This document shows, piece after piece, positions 1-10,379 of a stretch of 64,000 nucleotides of DNA. The DNA is from Rutidosis leptorrhynchoides (taxonomy: Eukaryota; Streptophyta; Magnoliopsida; Asterales; Asteraceae), in assembly GCF_046630445.1 (NCBI RefSeq), contig NC_092337.1, positions 357,732,001-357,796,000 of the forward strand. The letters are read 5' to 3'. Within the stretch, counting starts at the first letter, position 1. Each line of letters opens with the position of its first letter. The position numbers and the translations under genes are program-made. The notes beneath the pieces were generated by a model. The model was not told the DNA's origin, searched no databases, and was given only the letters and a program-made list of their open reading frames with translations.

Positions 1-2
1 AA

Positions 3-290
3 GAGAAAACTAAGAGATGGCACGACGCACGATTAAAAGAAAGAAAAGAATTCGAACAAGGGGATAAAGTATTAATTTTCCAATCACGTTTTAAGTTTTC
101 ACTTGGGAAACTTAGATCCCAGTGGACTGGGCCATATATAATAAAACAGGTTTTTCCATCTGGATATGCAGAGTTATATAGCAAAGACGGTGGAACTTTC
201 AAGGTGAACGGTCATCGACTCAAGTTATACTTTGACGGAATCAACACTACGGAAAGAGACGAAATCACATTCTACCCTAAGGACAAGTAA
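3..290 (+). CDS. Integrase C-terminal tail of the Athila-type polyprotein (partial)
   Basis: This is the last 95 codons of a pol frame that enters from the left edge and ends at TAA 288-290. The peptide contains the integrase-tail signature of Ty3/gypsy elements: a GDKVLIF strand, a KLRSQWTGPY block and a GGTFKVNGHRLKLY block. In complete elements this region follows the DDE core and helps bind DNA. Lineage: the F-KVNG-RLK-Y form with no chromodomain after it is what I expect of Athila/Tat elements rather than chromoviruses, and the env-position gene downstream agrees. No frameshift or stop is seen in the visible part. The catalytic core, RT and gag are outside the window, so the state of the whole polyprotein cannot be judged. 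Confidence 0.85.
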   Translation, partial: EKTKRWHDARLKERKEFEQGDKVLIFQSRFKFSLGKLRSQWTGPYIIKQVFPSGYAELYSKDGGTFKVNGHRLKLYFDGINTTERDEITFYPKDK

Positions 291-456
291 ATTTGGGGTA
301 ACTTTAAGGTTTTCAACTCCATTCTCGATCTTTAGTTTTATCTTTAAGAGTGGGGTTTGTTCGGGCTTTCCCTAGCAGACACTAAAGAACTAGTCTTCTC
401 CCTCCATTCTACCTTTTTATTTTTCTTTTCGTTTTTATTTATTGTTTATTTTCAAG

Positions 457-651
457 ATGCGCAATCAATATGTCTACAACCACTTCCTTTTGATGTGCGA
501 TAATATTTTACCGAGGGATGTGGTATTAGATATAAAGAGTAGATGCGATCAGGCGAGAAAAGAAATAAGGCAAGAACTTAATGAGAAAAATTATGCAAAA
601 GGCAAATCAAAATCAGCTAAGAAGCGTCGAGCGCGTCATTTGGGAAAGTAA
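457..651 (+). CDS. Small basic ORF downstream of pol, unknown
   Basis: A 64-codon ORF from ATG 457 to TAA at 649-651. I do not recognise it. An in-frame TTG lies upstream at 442, but the ATG is the sensible start. The C-terminal third is strongly basic (KGKSKSAKKRRARH), as in a nucleic-acid-binding or nuclear-localisation tail. A pyrimidine-rich run ending in TTTTCAAG lies directly before the ATG, so it could be an exon beginning at a splice acceptor. That would fit an extra gene between pol and the 3' LTR expressed from a spliced RNA, but I see no matching donor inside the window. It may equally be a chance ORF or a leftover piece of the element. Confidence 0.3.
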   Translation: MRNQYVYNHFLLMCDNILPRDVVLDIKSRCDQARKEIRQELNEKNYAKGKSKSAKKRRARHLGK

Positions 652-1299
652 AATGTGGAAAACCGACTCATTACCGAAATTGCTAAAAGAACCAAACAGA
701 CTCTAATTACGAGTACGTAACCTTGTGCCGAGAAGGGCCTTTTAAATGTTCAAAGGAAAACCTCTTAAACCAACGAGGTTACCCCTACGAAGCCATGGGG
801 GGCGAAATGGTACGACTCTACTATGAGGCGAGTCGACGGGGTTTCACCATCTAAATCTTTTTCTCGCCAATTGTGCGTTTGTGCATTTTTGTGTGTTTGT
901 GCATTTTTGTGTGTTTGTGTTTTGGTGTGTTTTAGTTTGTATTTGTTATTGTGTGTTTTTATTAAAAAAAGGGGTCTACCATTTAAAATTGATGAACCTT
1001 GAGTTTAACCTGTTTTCATTGAAAACGATAATGTTAAGTGTAATAACTGAATTGTCGTTCTTCAAATTGCACGAAATTTATTATTGGATTCATAAGATAT
1101 CTTTTAAATAGTAAATCGCAAAAACAAAAGAAAAATTATTTCTACTAAAAACTACTAAAAATATATTTTTTATCAATAACCGTAAAAATATATAATTTGT
1201 AAACTTTGTCGTGGGTAATGATAGGTGTAACAACCGAGTTTATCTCTACCTAGTTGATAGGAAACAAAGTTTTAAGTTTGAAAATTAGTTGGTTTGAAA

Positions 1300-1345
<46 letters not shown>

Positions 1346-1857
1346 GTGTATTTTAAATTCATTTAATTTTTATTTTTCATGTACTTGTTTTAAAATTTTA
1401 AAATATTAATTTTCTTTTAATTTTTAAAAAAATTTAAAAAAAAAATAGAGTGTTTTGTTTTATTTCTAAGTTGTTTTTGAAAAATATTAAAACCTTTAAC
1501 TTTTAATGAATTAAATTTTATAAATTGAATTTGAAATTTATAAACGGATAAAGACTAGGTATAACAACTGAAATTTCCGTTACAACAAATATAAATTTAT
1601 AAAAAGATATTTTAAAACTTTGATTACTTATAAAGTTGAAAAAAGGGGCCTAACACTTACGCGAAACGTATAGGTCTACGCGAAACACGTAATTCTAAAA
1701 ATCAGAAAGCTTATCTGGTCGAGCAGCACTTCTCCTCCACACTTCATTCTTATTTTTTTTTCTGCTGTGAACGAAGGAGAAATCCAAAAACCACCAAAAT
1801 CACAGCCAAAAATCAAATTAACACTATCAATCTCCTTCAATTCTTCCATCTTTCAAC
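652..1857 (+). other. Spacer between pol and the env-position gene
   Basis: No convincing gene. It holds a TGTGTTTGTG-rich low-complexity run (about 880-960), an (AT)n tract and, at 1658-1692, two copies of a TACGCGAAAC(AC)GTA motif also found in the probable 3' LTR near 8356-8390. The last 110 bases (about 1740-1857) are pyrimidine-rich and then A-rich, like a plant 5' leader, and lead straight into the ATG at 1858. Confidence 0.5.
1301..1338. repeat. (AT)n microsatellite
   Basis: Uninterrupted TA/AT dinucleotide run in the spacer after pol of the Athila-type element. Confidence 0.95.
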
Positions 1858-2270
1858 ATGCCGAGATTGGTAAGGGTCCTAAACCCATTTTTACCACTTG
1901 TTCTTCAACTTTTTCATTAATTATTTTTATAGCTTTAATCCGAATTAATGCATGTTATTGTTAAATTTTGCTCGATTATTGCTATAACTATGTTGTTAGT
2001 ATGATGTTAAACCCGATTAGCATGATAATTTGATGTTTAATTGATTATTTCAAAGTTAGGGTTTATACATATTTGAGAAAATTGATGAATTGTTATTGAA
2101 GTGTGTTATTTTGATTATAATTAGCTATTTTTAACTGTTTTGATAGTAGTTAGAACCTTTGAACATGAGTTTGATTGTTTGATTTGTAATTTTAATTTTA
2201 GCCTAAATTTGATAATTTTTGTTATTTACATGAATCAAGTATAAATTGTAATGATGCTAAGGATTATTTG

Positions 2271-2502
2271 TGTTAGGACCCCGAGAATTGCATAGATTGT
2301 GTGCTAAGCCTTGTAAAGGTGGGATATAGACGAGGGCTATATATATCCCACAAGACAACTTTAGAAGTAAGCCATTCACACATATAACCAAAGATTTGTA
2401 AAGGTGTTCAAGGAAGTTGTGGAATAGAATTCTAGTTCTCTCTCTACAATCTTCCTAATTTCACACACATTCATACGATATTCATCCTAACACACACCAA
2501 CA
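2271..2502 (+). repeat. 5' LTR of the 232-bp-LTR element
   Basis: Starts TGTTAGGACC and ends CACCAACA. It differs from the 3' copy at only a handful of positions. A GCTATATATATCCC segment near 2337-2350 could serve as a TATA region. Confidence 0.93.
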
Positions 2503-2504
2503 TT

Positions 2505-2516
2505 TGGTATCAGAGC
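2505..2516 (+). promoter_or_regulatory. Primer binding site (initiator Met-tRNA type)
   Basis: TGGTATCAGAGC two bases after the 5' LTR. This is the standard plant Ty1/copia and chromovirus primer site complementary to the 3' end of initiator Met-tRNA. Confidence 0.9.
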
Positions 2517-4203
2517 AAAAGCTTTTTAGCATCGATCCGAATATCGTGTGAATCTTCATATCACATTCAAACCGAATCTTCAAATCTTCATCCAATTTTC
2601 ATACACATCTTCATATCTTCATCAATTTTTTTTTTCCGAATCTTCGTATCTTCAAATAAAAATAAATACCGAATCTCAATATGTTCTATTGTACCCAATA
2701 TCAACACATTATTTCTCTCTCCTAATTTTTTACAATACCGAATACAACATCAGATCTATCTTTTTCTCTCTCCTGAATATATCATCATCGATCTATCTCT
2801 TTCTTCTCAATATTACTGTACATCGAGAGATACATCTCAATATGACTCATCGACCACAACATAATACCGAATATCATTCTTATCTTTTACCTAATCTACT
2901 TCAATAAATATACATCGATACATTTAACATCAAATTATCCTCATCTCATCTCAATCAAAAATAAAATATCAAATTCATATTTCAATTTTATCTTCATGGT
3001 TACTGTACGAAGATCACATTCATAATAAATTCACTTTATCAATTGATTCATCTTCAACATAATCTGAGGACATATTCGTGACTACTAACATCCAGCTTAC
3101 ACTCGACTTCAATTAGATTGAATCAACAAGTTCATAATCACAACGATTTATCTCGAGTTCATCTTTGTTCGAATATTCAAACCGTTTTAGTCTCCGGATC
3201 GTTTTGGAACGAATTGAAGAAAAGTAAAATTGCAGCGTTGTTACTAATCATTTCGTGAAACTATCTGCAAATTTACAGATCCTAATTCGTAGAATCAAAC
3301 TTGAATTTCGGAGTCAAAGTTTGGCTAAAAAAAGTCAAACGGATCTTCATCCTTCAAATTCGAGATTTACATGTTGATTCTCGTCGAAGTAATGATTCAC
3401 GAGTGTTAGACTTGTGATTTGCAACATATTTTATGTTGAATACGCGTGCTCAAACAGCTTTAATCGTGAAATCAATTTTTTTTGAAGGAGATATGAATAT
3501 CGCTACTGTTCGTGATTAATTTTCAGAGATTTTTGCTGTTTTTGGATTCAATTGCTTCACGAATCTGTTTAGTCGCTACATTTTGAATTGATCATGATCA
3601 GTTTCAAGTTCTAAATCAAAGATGTGTTGATTATCAGTTTTTCAGATGAAGAACAAATTAAAGAATTACATTCGATATCACTCTTGAATCACATTCGATA
3701 TATGTGAATTCGGTTACGCACTGGTAGTGATAACTCGGTAATAGATTCGGTATTTGCACTTGGACTTGTTGAACAAAGGGGAACAACCTGATTCGGTACT
3801 GTACATCGAATGGCATATTCCGGACACTGCATTTAGCTTATTGGACTTTCACTACTTCCAAGCCCAATTACTGAATTCCATGGCTTAAACATACTTGGGC
3901 TTACCGAATCTGCTAAGCCCAACAGCATTCCACTTCTCTTATTTTGGTGCAAGTTTGTCAATTTTGGTCCCTGAAAGTTTCAGGATTTCACAAGAAAAGT
4001 CCTTTACTGAATCTGTGTGAAAATTTGACACTTTCGGCCCCTATCAGGTTTCAGAATTTACAAGGGTGGTCCCTTACAGAATCTGAACTAACGAGGACTT
4101 AACGAAAGTTATCGAAACCTTCAAAAACAAAATTTGATTCACCGAAATCATATTTTGAGGGGGAGAAAAGGCGATAATACTTGATATTATTCAATGTTTC
4201 GTG
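2517..4203 (+). other. Long untranslated leader of the 232-bp-LTR element
   Basis: About 1.7 kb between primer site and ORF with no convincing coding frame. The first part is pyrimidine-rich (TTCATATCTTC-type repeats, 2540-2900). The later part has the composition of ordinary transcribed DNA. A GAGGGGGAG tract sits at 4157-4165 just before the ORF. Confidence 0.5.
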
Positions 4204-5385
4204 ATGATGACACCCGATTTCATTGTAAGATTCAATCATCGAGACAAGAGATGTTCTTGTTGTTACAACACTCCTGAAAAATGTGCTTTTATCAGATTTG
4301 TGGAAGATACAAAAGCTACACAACTTGAGTCGATTGCTTTGTTAATGACTCCACGCGAACCATCGTCTGTTGAAAAGACTGCACATTATGAATATAGTTG
4401 TTCATGCCACAACAGAAGTGAACCTTCCAATTGTATCTTTATACAACACAAACTTCATCAACAACTTCAAACAGAACTTCAACAGATGAAAGAACAAGAA
4501 GTTCAAACGACATCTTCAGAGATTTCCAAGTTGCAAGCTCAAATCAAAGAACTGGAATCTCTCGTTGCATACAGTAAATCAGAATATGAAAAGCTTCAAA
4601 AGAAAGTGACTACTCTTCAAAGTTTACAGGTTGTTGAAAAACTAATACTTTCCAAGGAACATGAGCTTGATTCAAAGATCATCACTCAACTGCGCAATCA
4701 AAATCGAACATTAATGTGTGACTTTGAGAAACGCATTTTCGAGTTACAAAATGAGGTAGATGTTAAATCAACACCAATTCCGAAACCCAAAATGGTGTCA
4801 CTAGGAGTTAATACTGATCCGATATCAGTAGTGGATAAATTAACCACTACGATTCCAGATTCTCCTCAAACGGTTGAGAAGAAGGTCATCAATACGAAAT
4901 CCACTCCTCCAACAGTTCCTAAACCAAAGACAACATTTTCCTCGAGCAAGAAGATTTATTCCGGTTACGAAACCAACGTGAATCGTCCGTTTCTGAAAAC
5001 CACATACGGGGAGAATGGAGAGATTACGGGGTATCGCGATCAATATGGTTGGTTTCCACACAAAACCAAGAAGTCATCCATAGGTACGAGAAAAACCCCA
5101 CACACCAAAGTTGACCTAGTTTCTAAAACTTCAAAGATTCAGTTTCTGAAACAAGTGTCAATCAAAGCTGGCACCACACCTGTTTTCGCAACAACAAAAA
5201 CCAAATACTCTTTTCAAGAGTTACTCAAGTTTAAGCCACGATCCGTGAATATGGCTAAAACTTCATTTCCTTCAATTCCACCGGAACTATTCTCGAAAGC
5301 TAAACCAAATGTCCCGAAAAAGTGGAGTGAAGAATCTATAGATGCAATTGATAATACCTACCAGTGGTATTTCCAACGACGATGA
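4204..5385 (+). CDS. Coiled-coil protein of a non-autonomous LTR element, unknown function
   Basis: 393 codons from ATG 4204 (a second ATG follows at 4207) to the TGA ending at 5385; no internal stop. Seen: an N-terminal Cys/His-rich part with CSCCYN (about residues 18-23) and YSCSCHN (about 63-70); a heptad-like Gln/Glu/Lys/Leu region (about 85-190) that should form a coiled coil; a Pro/Lys/Thr-rich linker; then a conserved-looking block TTYGENGEITGYRDQYGW near residue 275. There is no CCHC knuckle and no polymerase motif. The ORF occupies the gag position and may be a diverged or replaced gag-like structural protein. I do not recognise the family. An intact frame in an otherwise enzyme-less element suggests it was useful until recently. 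Confidence 0.6.
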   Translation: MMTPDFIVRFNHRDKRCSCCYNTPEKCAFIRFVEDTKATQLESIALLMTPREPSSVEKTAHYEYSCSCHNRSEPSNCIFIQHKLHQQLQTELQQMKEQEVQTTSSEISKLQAQIKELESLVAYSKSEYEKLQKKVTTLQSLQVVEKLILSKEHELDSKIITQLRNQNRTLMCDFEKRIFELQNEVDVKSTPIPKPKMVSLGVNTDPISVVDKLTTTIPDSPQTVEKKVINTKSTPPTVPKPKTTFSSSKKIYSGYETNVNRPFLKTTYGENGEITGYRDQYGWFPHKTKKSSIGTRKTPHTKVDLVSKTSKIQFLKQVSIKAGTTPVFATTKTKYSFQELLKFKPRSVNMAKTSFPSIPPELFSKAKPNVPKKWSEESIDAIDNTYQWYFQRR

Positions 5386-5902
5386 TTTAACTTCACTACG
5401 GTTTCCATATACTTCAGTATGGGACCCGGTCTTCAAAGAGATGTTAAACATCATACCTTGACTGACGTAACTTGTCAAGGGAGAGAAAGTGTTCTTACTT
5501 CTAGGGGGAGCACCGGTTATTCTTTCCAGGGGGAGTAAACACATGCTTACCACGATTTCTGACTCTGATACCTTGATTAAGTTTCCAAATTAGTCAAGGG
5601 GGAGCTATGCATGAAGATTCAACACTGATTATCTTTGTGTAGGCTCTGATACCCTTTCCCTCTCAGATCAAAATATGCTTAAGGGTTAATCACATTTTGA
5701 GGGGGAGATATAAGGGAAAGTACGAGATCTTCAACAATTTACAAATTCATAGAAGATTCTCAAGAAGTCCGTTGAAGCTCCAAGAATTCAAGAAATTCAA
5801 GTTCATCAACAACGGCTACATACATGAATCAAAGACTAGACTTGTAGTTTAGACTTTTTGTATGTAATTTGTAAGGTTGCTAAATTTTTGCACACAATCA
5901 AT
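5386..5902 (+). other. 3' untranslated region with repeated GGGGGAG tracts and antisense primer-site motifs
   Basis: Non-coding. Polypurine-like tracts occur at about 5503-5510, 5528-5535, 5597-5604 and 5700-5707 before the final one at 5907-5914. At 5643-5653 and 5563-5572 there are GCTCTGATACC and CTCTGATACC, exact reverse complements of the core of the primer site at 2505. Confidence 0.75.
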
Positions 5903-5916
5903 GCAAAGGGGGAGAT
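5903..5916 (+). promoter_or_regulatory. Polypurine tract
   Basis: GCAAAGGGGGAGAT immediately upstream of the 3' LTR; the expected plus-strand priming site. Confidence 0.85.
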
Positions 5917-6148
5917 TGTTAGGACCCCGGGAATTGCATAGATTATGTGCTAAGCCTTGTAAAGGTGGGATATAGACGAGGGCTATATATATCCCACAAG
6001 GCAACTTTAGAAGTAATCCATTCACACACATAGCCAAAGATTTGTAAATGTGTTCAAGGAAGTTGTGGAATAGAATTCTAGTTCTCTCTCTACAATCTTC
6101 CTACTTTCACACACATTCATACAATATTCATCCTAACACACCCCAACA
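5917..6148 (+). repeat. 3' LTR of the 232-bp-LTR element
   Basis: Same length as the 5' copy, TGTTAGGACC to CCCCAACA, followed by ATTTA. Confidence 0.93.
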
Positions 6149-7854
6149 ATTTAGAAGCTGGGATGCACGCAATGTGATTGAATTGAATTATATATGCTTA
6201 GTTCATTGAATGTTTCCACTTGTGAATTAAACTTTGTTTATGAAACTTGATTGATTATATTGAATTTTTTTTTTTGGTTTATTTTTGTTTGTTTTAATTT
6301 TTAGAAGTAATACTTTAACTGTTGTTGATATATTAGTTTCTGTGGTGTTGAAAACAAGCTTGTATGCTGAATATGAATTCTTTGCTAATATTAACATACC
6401 CGATTGGGACGATTTTCTCGTTTTAAAATGTTATGCAGGGATTATTTAGAATGAGAGCTGTAAACCAACAGCAAGAAGAGGAACAAGTAACACCACAAAT
6501 GGAACAACAACTCCAAACCTTACACCCGAACCTGAGATTCCCTAATGATTTACCTCAACGGGTGCAAAATGTTAAGGACTTACTTTCTCTGATCAATAGA
6601 AACACCTCTCCGGTATATGTTGTGGACTGGGCTCCCTTAGGACACCCAGTCAACTTAGATACACAAATAAGGGAAATTTTAAACCAAATTTTCACAAACG
6701 AATTTGGGGTGAATTTAGTTTTTAATGATTTTGAGAGGTTGTTTAGTTTAAATAGTCCTGTATATAGAGAATGGTGCTTAGAATTCTATTCTACTGTTAG
6801 AATGAGCATACACCCAGAAACTATCAATGATACTAATTTTCTACAATTTAGACTGAGTGGGGTAGATAGAAGAATGTCCCTAAGCAACGTGACTAACGCG
6901 TTAGGGATTTACACCGTCGAGGAGATGTTGACTCCCGGTTTTAGGGAGTATATTTTTACTGGGGCTAGGTATACAGGTAATTATGATTTTGGGAGAGTTT
7001 GGCAATATTTTACTCATAGAAATAGATATGAGGCCGGCCAAGAATCATACCTAAAGATCACTGATGTTCGGTTTAGAATAATTCATAAATTTATAGCGAA
7101 CACAATAAACCAAAGGTCATTTGGTAATACAGATAAAATTAATTATATTGACCTTTGGTATTTAGATGTGATCAGAGATAGGGATACTTTTGTTAGTATA
7201 CCCTATGGAGTTGCCTACTTCTTGGCTCATGTAGGTAAAGGTGCTAGAGGATCAAGTGACATGTCGGGGGGTCACTATATCACTTGTTTAGGAAATTGGT
7301 TCGGACTCGACCCGAGTGAATCAGAACCTCCAATCATACCGGTAGATCAAGCCGTTAAAACTTTAGGATTGGATGTATATAAAACTGCAAAAGCTATACA
7401 AGTGAGGGGTGGGATAATTAGTTTAAGACGACAAGAAGTTGTTGCTCCCGCTCCTATGGAGGAAGATGATGAACCTGAGTGAGATACTAGGAGAAGACGG
7501 AGACAGCCAGATCAGGCTAGTTCGTCTAATGTAGGTACTTCTGATTTCGATATGTTACAAAATTCGTTTAATTCATTGAGTTTAGATGTAAGGAACTCAT
7601 ATGAAAATTGGGGACAGAGATCAGAAAACCAGTACACTAGTTTGTCTCGGCAATTAGGGGACATTAGGGGTACCCAACTAGCTCATTGTAATATTTTAGA
7701 AAACATCCGATATGATCAAAGGGGACAGGGAGCACAACTTGAGTGGGTACATCATCAGGCATATCTATACGCAGCTAACCCACAGACTTACGCACCCTCA
7801 GCCTTTCCTTCATACACCCCTTGGCAAGCACCCCTTGGATTAATAGTGATTTAG

Positions 7855-9025
7855 ACGAACTCATGAACAATTTATTAACACTAAATTAGAAATAAAGTTC
7901 GGTGGTTTGGGTGATATCATTAGGTATATAATAGTGAAATTGTAAAAAAGGGAAACCGTTATGATTTGGGTTTTGGCGAAAGTCAAAACTGGGTTAGGTC
8001 TCAATTTAAATACTTGGGAATAGTAACTATCTAAATAAGATCAAATGAAAATTAGATTTAATTTAGTTAGTTGAAACTTTATATATTCGAAAGAAAAATA
8101 TAAAGTTTTATACTAAAACATTTTAATAAAACTTAATTTTAAAACAATCCATGGAACTAGAGGTGAAACATTTAAGTGAACACTCCCATTTTATATATTG
8201 CAATTGATTATTTTTATTGTTTTTACGTATTATTATTTAGCAAAAATTAAAATTATAACTCAAAATATACTTCAGTTTAAACGTACTGTTTTGTCACATT
8301 AAATATAACCTACGCGGATCATGTACAATTTCACACGAAATGCGTATACTCAAATTATACGCGGAACGCGTATATCAACACGCGAAACGCATACGTATTA
8401 TACTAGTACTGTTACGAATTTTTATTTAATTTCAAAGTTTAATTAAATCTTTTAGTGTTTTAAAGTAATTAATTTACAATTAGTTTAATTATTATAATTA
8501 TCTTTAATTCATCTTTTAATTAATTAAAACTTATTATTTAGTTAATTTAAATAGATTTTTATTTTATTGTTTAAAATAAATTCTTAATCATTTTGTTTTA
8601 TAAAAAATTATTGTTATACTTATTACCATTTAATAAAAAATTTCTATCACAAATAATATAGTTTCAATTAGTTCACTTTTAAGTTAATAATTATAAATCA
8701 TGTAATCTTGTAATTTTAATTAATAAGTAGTTCAATTAAATTAAGATTAAGTTATATTTTATTATTATTATGTTAAATATAAATTCCTAATCCAAAACCC
8801 CCTTTTAAATAAGTTTAACTTCAAAGACTATTAAAAACCATTAACACTCCATCTCCCTGTGGAACGAATCAAATTTACCTATAAAACTAAACTACGCGGA
8901 TAGGACCAGTTGCCTATATATGTGTGAAATCAACCTGAATTCATTAAAATACCATATATACAATAAATCAATTCGTGTAACAAAACAACTCAAATCCGTT
9001 CATAAATAAAGGTATAGTTTCACCA
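7855..9025 (+). repeat. Probable 3' LTR and flank of the Athila-type element
   Basis: After the env-position ORF the sequence becomes very AT-rich and non-coding. A possible LTR start is TGATATCATT at 7912, preceded by the purine-rich GGTGGTTTGGG. At 8851-8930 the order CTCCCTGTGGAACGAA, CTAAACTACGCGGATAGGA, GCCTATA parallels the end region of the LTRs at 9921-11795 (about 11611-11675). TACGCGGAACGCGTA-type motifs lie at 8356-8395. Exact ends cannot be fixed without the other LTR. Confidence 0.45.
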
Positions 9026-9920
9026 CACCACTTGTCCTCAAGCAACTCTGAATAAAAAAAATCTTCTAACAAGGTTCAAGCCTTCAAAAGCGTATATAAC
9101 CATAAGTTTGAACCAACACCAAAAGTAACGCCATGGCTCCCACTTGCATCCCCCCAATCTCTAACTTCTCAAAACCTCAACCAAGATGAAAACGGTAACA
9201 AGGAATCGAACCGTACCAAATGTAAAATGCAACAAGGTGTAGAAATCTCAAACCTTATAATATGATCTTCAAAATGAACCGGGAATACAAGTGGAAGCCA
9301 TGAAGCGAGAAGGTGGAACCAACGAACCATACGGGCTACCCCGCGATTGGTCAAGCCAATGCCTCCAACAAGTACCTAACATCGCGAGATGTATGTAAGA
9401 AAATAATATGATTAGGAAGATACACATTACGTCTAAATATCATCAATAATAATGAGGTAACCATCTAATTTATTTAAATCAATCATGAAAATTGAGGTTC
9501 ATCAGTCATAAAAGTTGATATCTTACCTTTCTGGATGTTATCCAACTTGGGATCTGATCAATCACTGACATTTTGTGTACCATGGTGCGCTCCTCATCTG
9601 ACGAGACAGATCTCCCTCATCGAGACTGATTCTATGCATTTGAATAATGACATAAGGTAAACTCATAATTTTCCCCAACACTGACTTAACAAATGTTAGG
9701 CTACCAATAATAAATTAGCTTTCTAACCCAATAATTTTTTCTTGAAGCGTCCACTAAAGATTTCCAACTAAATATCAAGTTCATGTTAACCCCCATTTAA
9801 AAACCTAAATAAATAAGAGAATGAAACTCCCTTGAGAGCAACCTAAGGAGCCTCCCTTAGCTTGAACTTCAAACGCGGACATCTTAAGGCCTGACATCAA
9901 ATAAAAGAAGTGAAATATCC
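9026..9920 (-). mobile_element. Antisense fragment of an Athila/Tat-related internal region
   Basis: Read on the minus strand, this contains GCTTGAGGACAAG (9032-9044), a motif that precedes the polypurine tract in many Athila/Tat elements. At about 9600-9620 it also has GAGATCTGTCTCGT, which has a counterpart in the internal region of the neighbouring element (15215-15230). It carries no intact gene. The element at 9921-18027 is inserted in it with a TATCC duplication. A continuation beyond 18027 is expected but I could not confirm it. Confidence 0.5.
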
Positions 9921-10379
9921 TGATAGTGCTCTAAATAAACATATATTTAGTATCAATATCCTTTCAATATATAAAGCTTTTAGTTACTATTGTTCTATTT
10001 TTATGTTGTAATCGTTTAAATAAATAAGTGCGAAGACAAAAGAAGAAAACAACGATTTGAAGACGCAAATGACCAAAAAGCTCAAATGTACAAGATACAA
10101 TCCAAGTGGTTCCATTTATTGATAAGAAACGTCTAAAAATTACAAGAGTACAAGTCGCGGAATGCAAAGTACAAGATATCTAAGCGTACGAAAAGACGTT
10201 CAAAAATTCGGAAACGAGACATAAACCGAGTATCAACGTACGACTCAACGGAGCTAAACTTACAAGTCAACTATGCACAAGAATATAATATAATATATAT
10301 AAAATTATATATATTATATATATATTTAAATAAAGTGTCGGCAAACTAGAAAACAAAGCAAACTGAGCTGGCCAAAGAT

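Larger units (their letters stand above)
2271..6148 (+). mobile_element. Non-autonomous LTR element with 232-bp LTRs and one coiled-coil ORF
   Basis: Two near-identical 232-bp LTRs (2271-2502, 5917-6148) begin TGTTAGGACC and end CCAACA. A primer site (TGGTATCAGAGC, 2505-2516) follows the left LTR and a purine tract (GCAAAGGGGGAGAT, 5903-5916) precedes the right one. The flanks are ATTTG on the left and ATTTA on the right, a five-base target duplication with one mismatch. Primer site and purine tract are of the Ty1/copia type. No gag zinc knuckle, protease, integrase or RT is seen. The only long frame is 4204-5385. It is inserted in the candidate intron of the Athila env-position gene. Confidence 0.92.
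1858..7854 (+). pseudogene. Env-position (ATHILA ORF-1-like) gene, apparently spliced, one internal stop
   Basis: Exon 1 would be 1858-1869 (four codons, MPRL), ending TTG before GTAAGG. Exon 2 starts at 6439 after TTATGCAG and is in phase with it (GLFRMRAV...). The exon 2 frame is open to TGA 7480-7482 and then continues in the same frame to 7854, so a single stop, plausibly a CGA-to-TGA change, splits one protein of about 475 residues. A block with EWCLEFYSTV, then FRLSG and LGIYTVEEM about 50 residues later, matches my memory of the plant ATHILA ORF-1 family. Known: Athila-lineage elements carry such a gene after pol and can express it from spliced RNA. No signal peptide or membrane segment is evident, so calling it an envelope would be unjustified. 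The candidate intron contains the complete element at 2271-6148. The function is unknown. Confidence 0.65.
1..9025 (+). mobile_element. Athila-type Ty3/gypsy retrotransposon, 3' part only, with a nested insertion
   Basis: Seen: the integrase C-terminal tail (3-290) is followed on the same strand by a long spacer, an env-position ORF and an AT-rich 3' region. Near 8851 that region holds a CTCCCTGTGGAACGAA block, also found near the 3' end of the LTRs of the element at 9921-18027. Known: plant Athila elements place an extra, env-like gene between pol and the 3' LTR. Inferred: this is the 3' half of such an element whose gag, protease and RT lie to the left of the window. A separate element (2271-6148) is inserted in it. 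The right boundary is uncertain because the 5' LTR is not available for comparison and an antisense fragment begins around 9030. Confidence 0.75.

Noticed and set aside
881..1111. 76-codon ORF rich in Cys, Val and Phe
   Set aside because: It comes from a TGTGTTTGTGCATT low-complexity repeat followed by AT-rich spacer; no domain and no conserved context.
2548..2907. 119-codon ORF in the leader of the 232-bp-LTR element
   Set aside because: Made of repeated TTCATATCTTC-type pyrimidine-rich sequence; composition explains the open frame.
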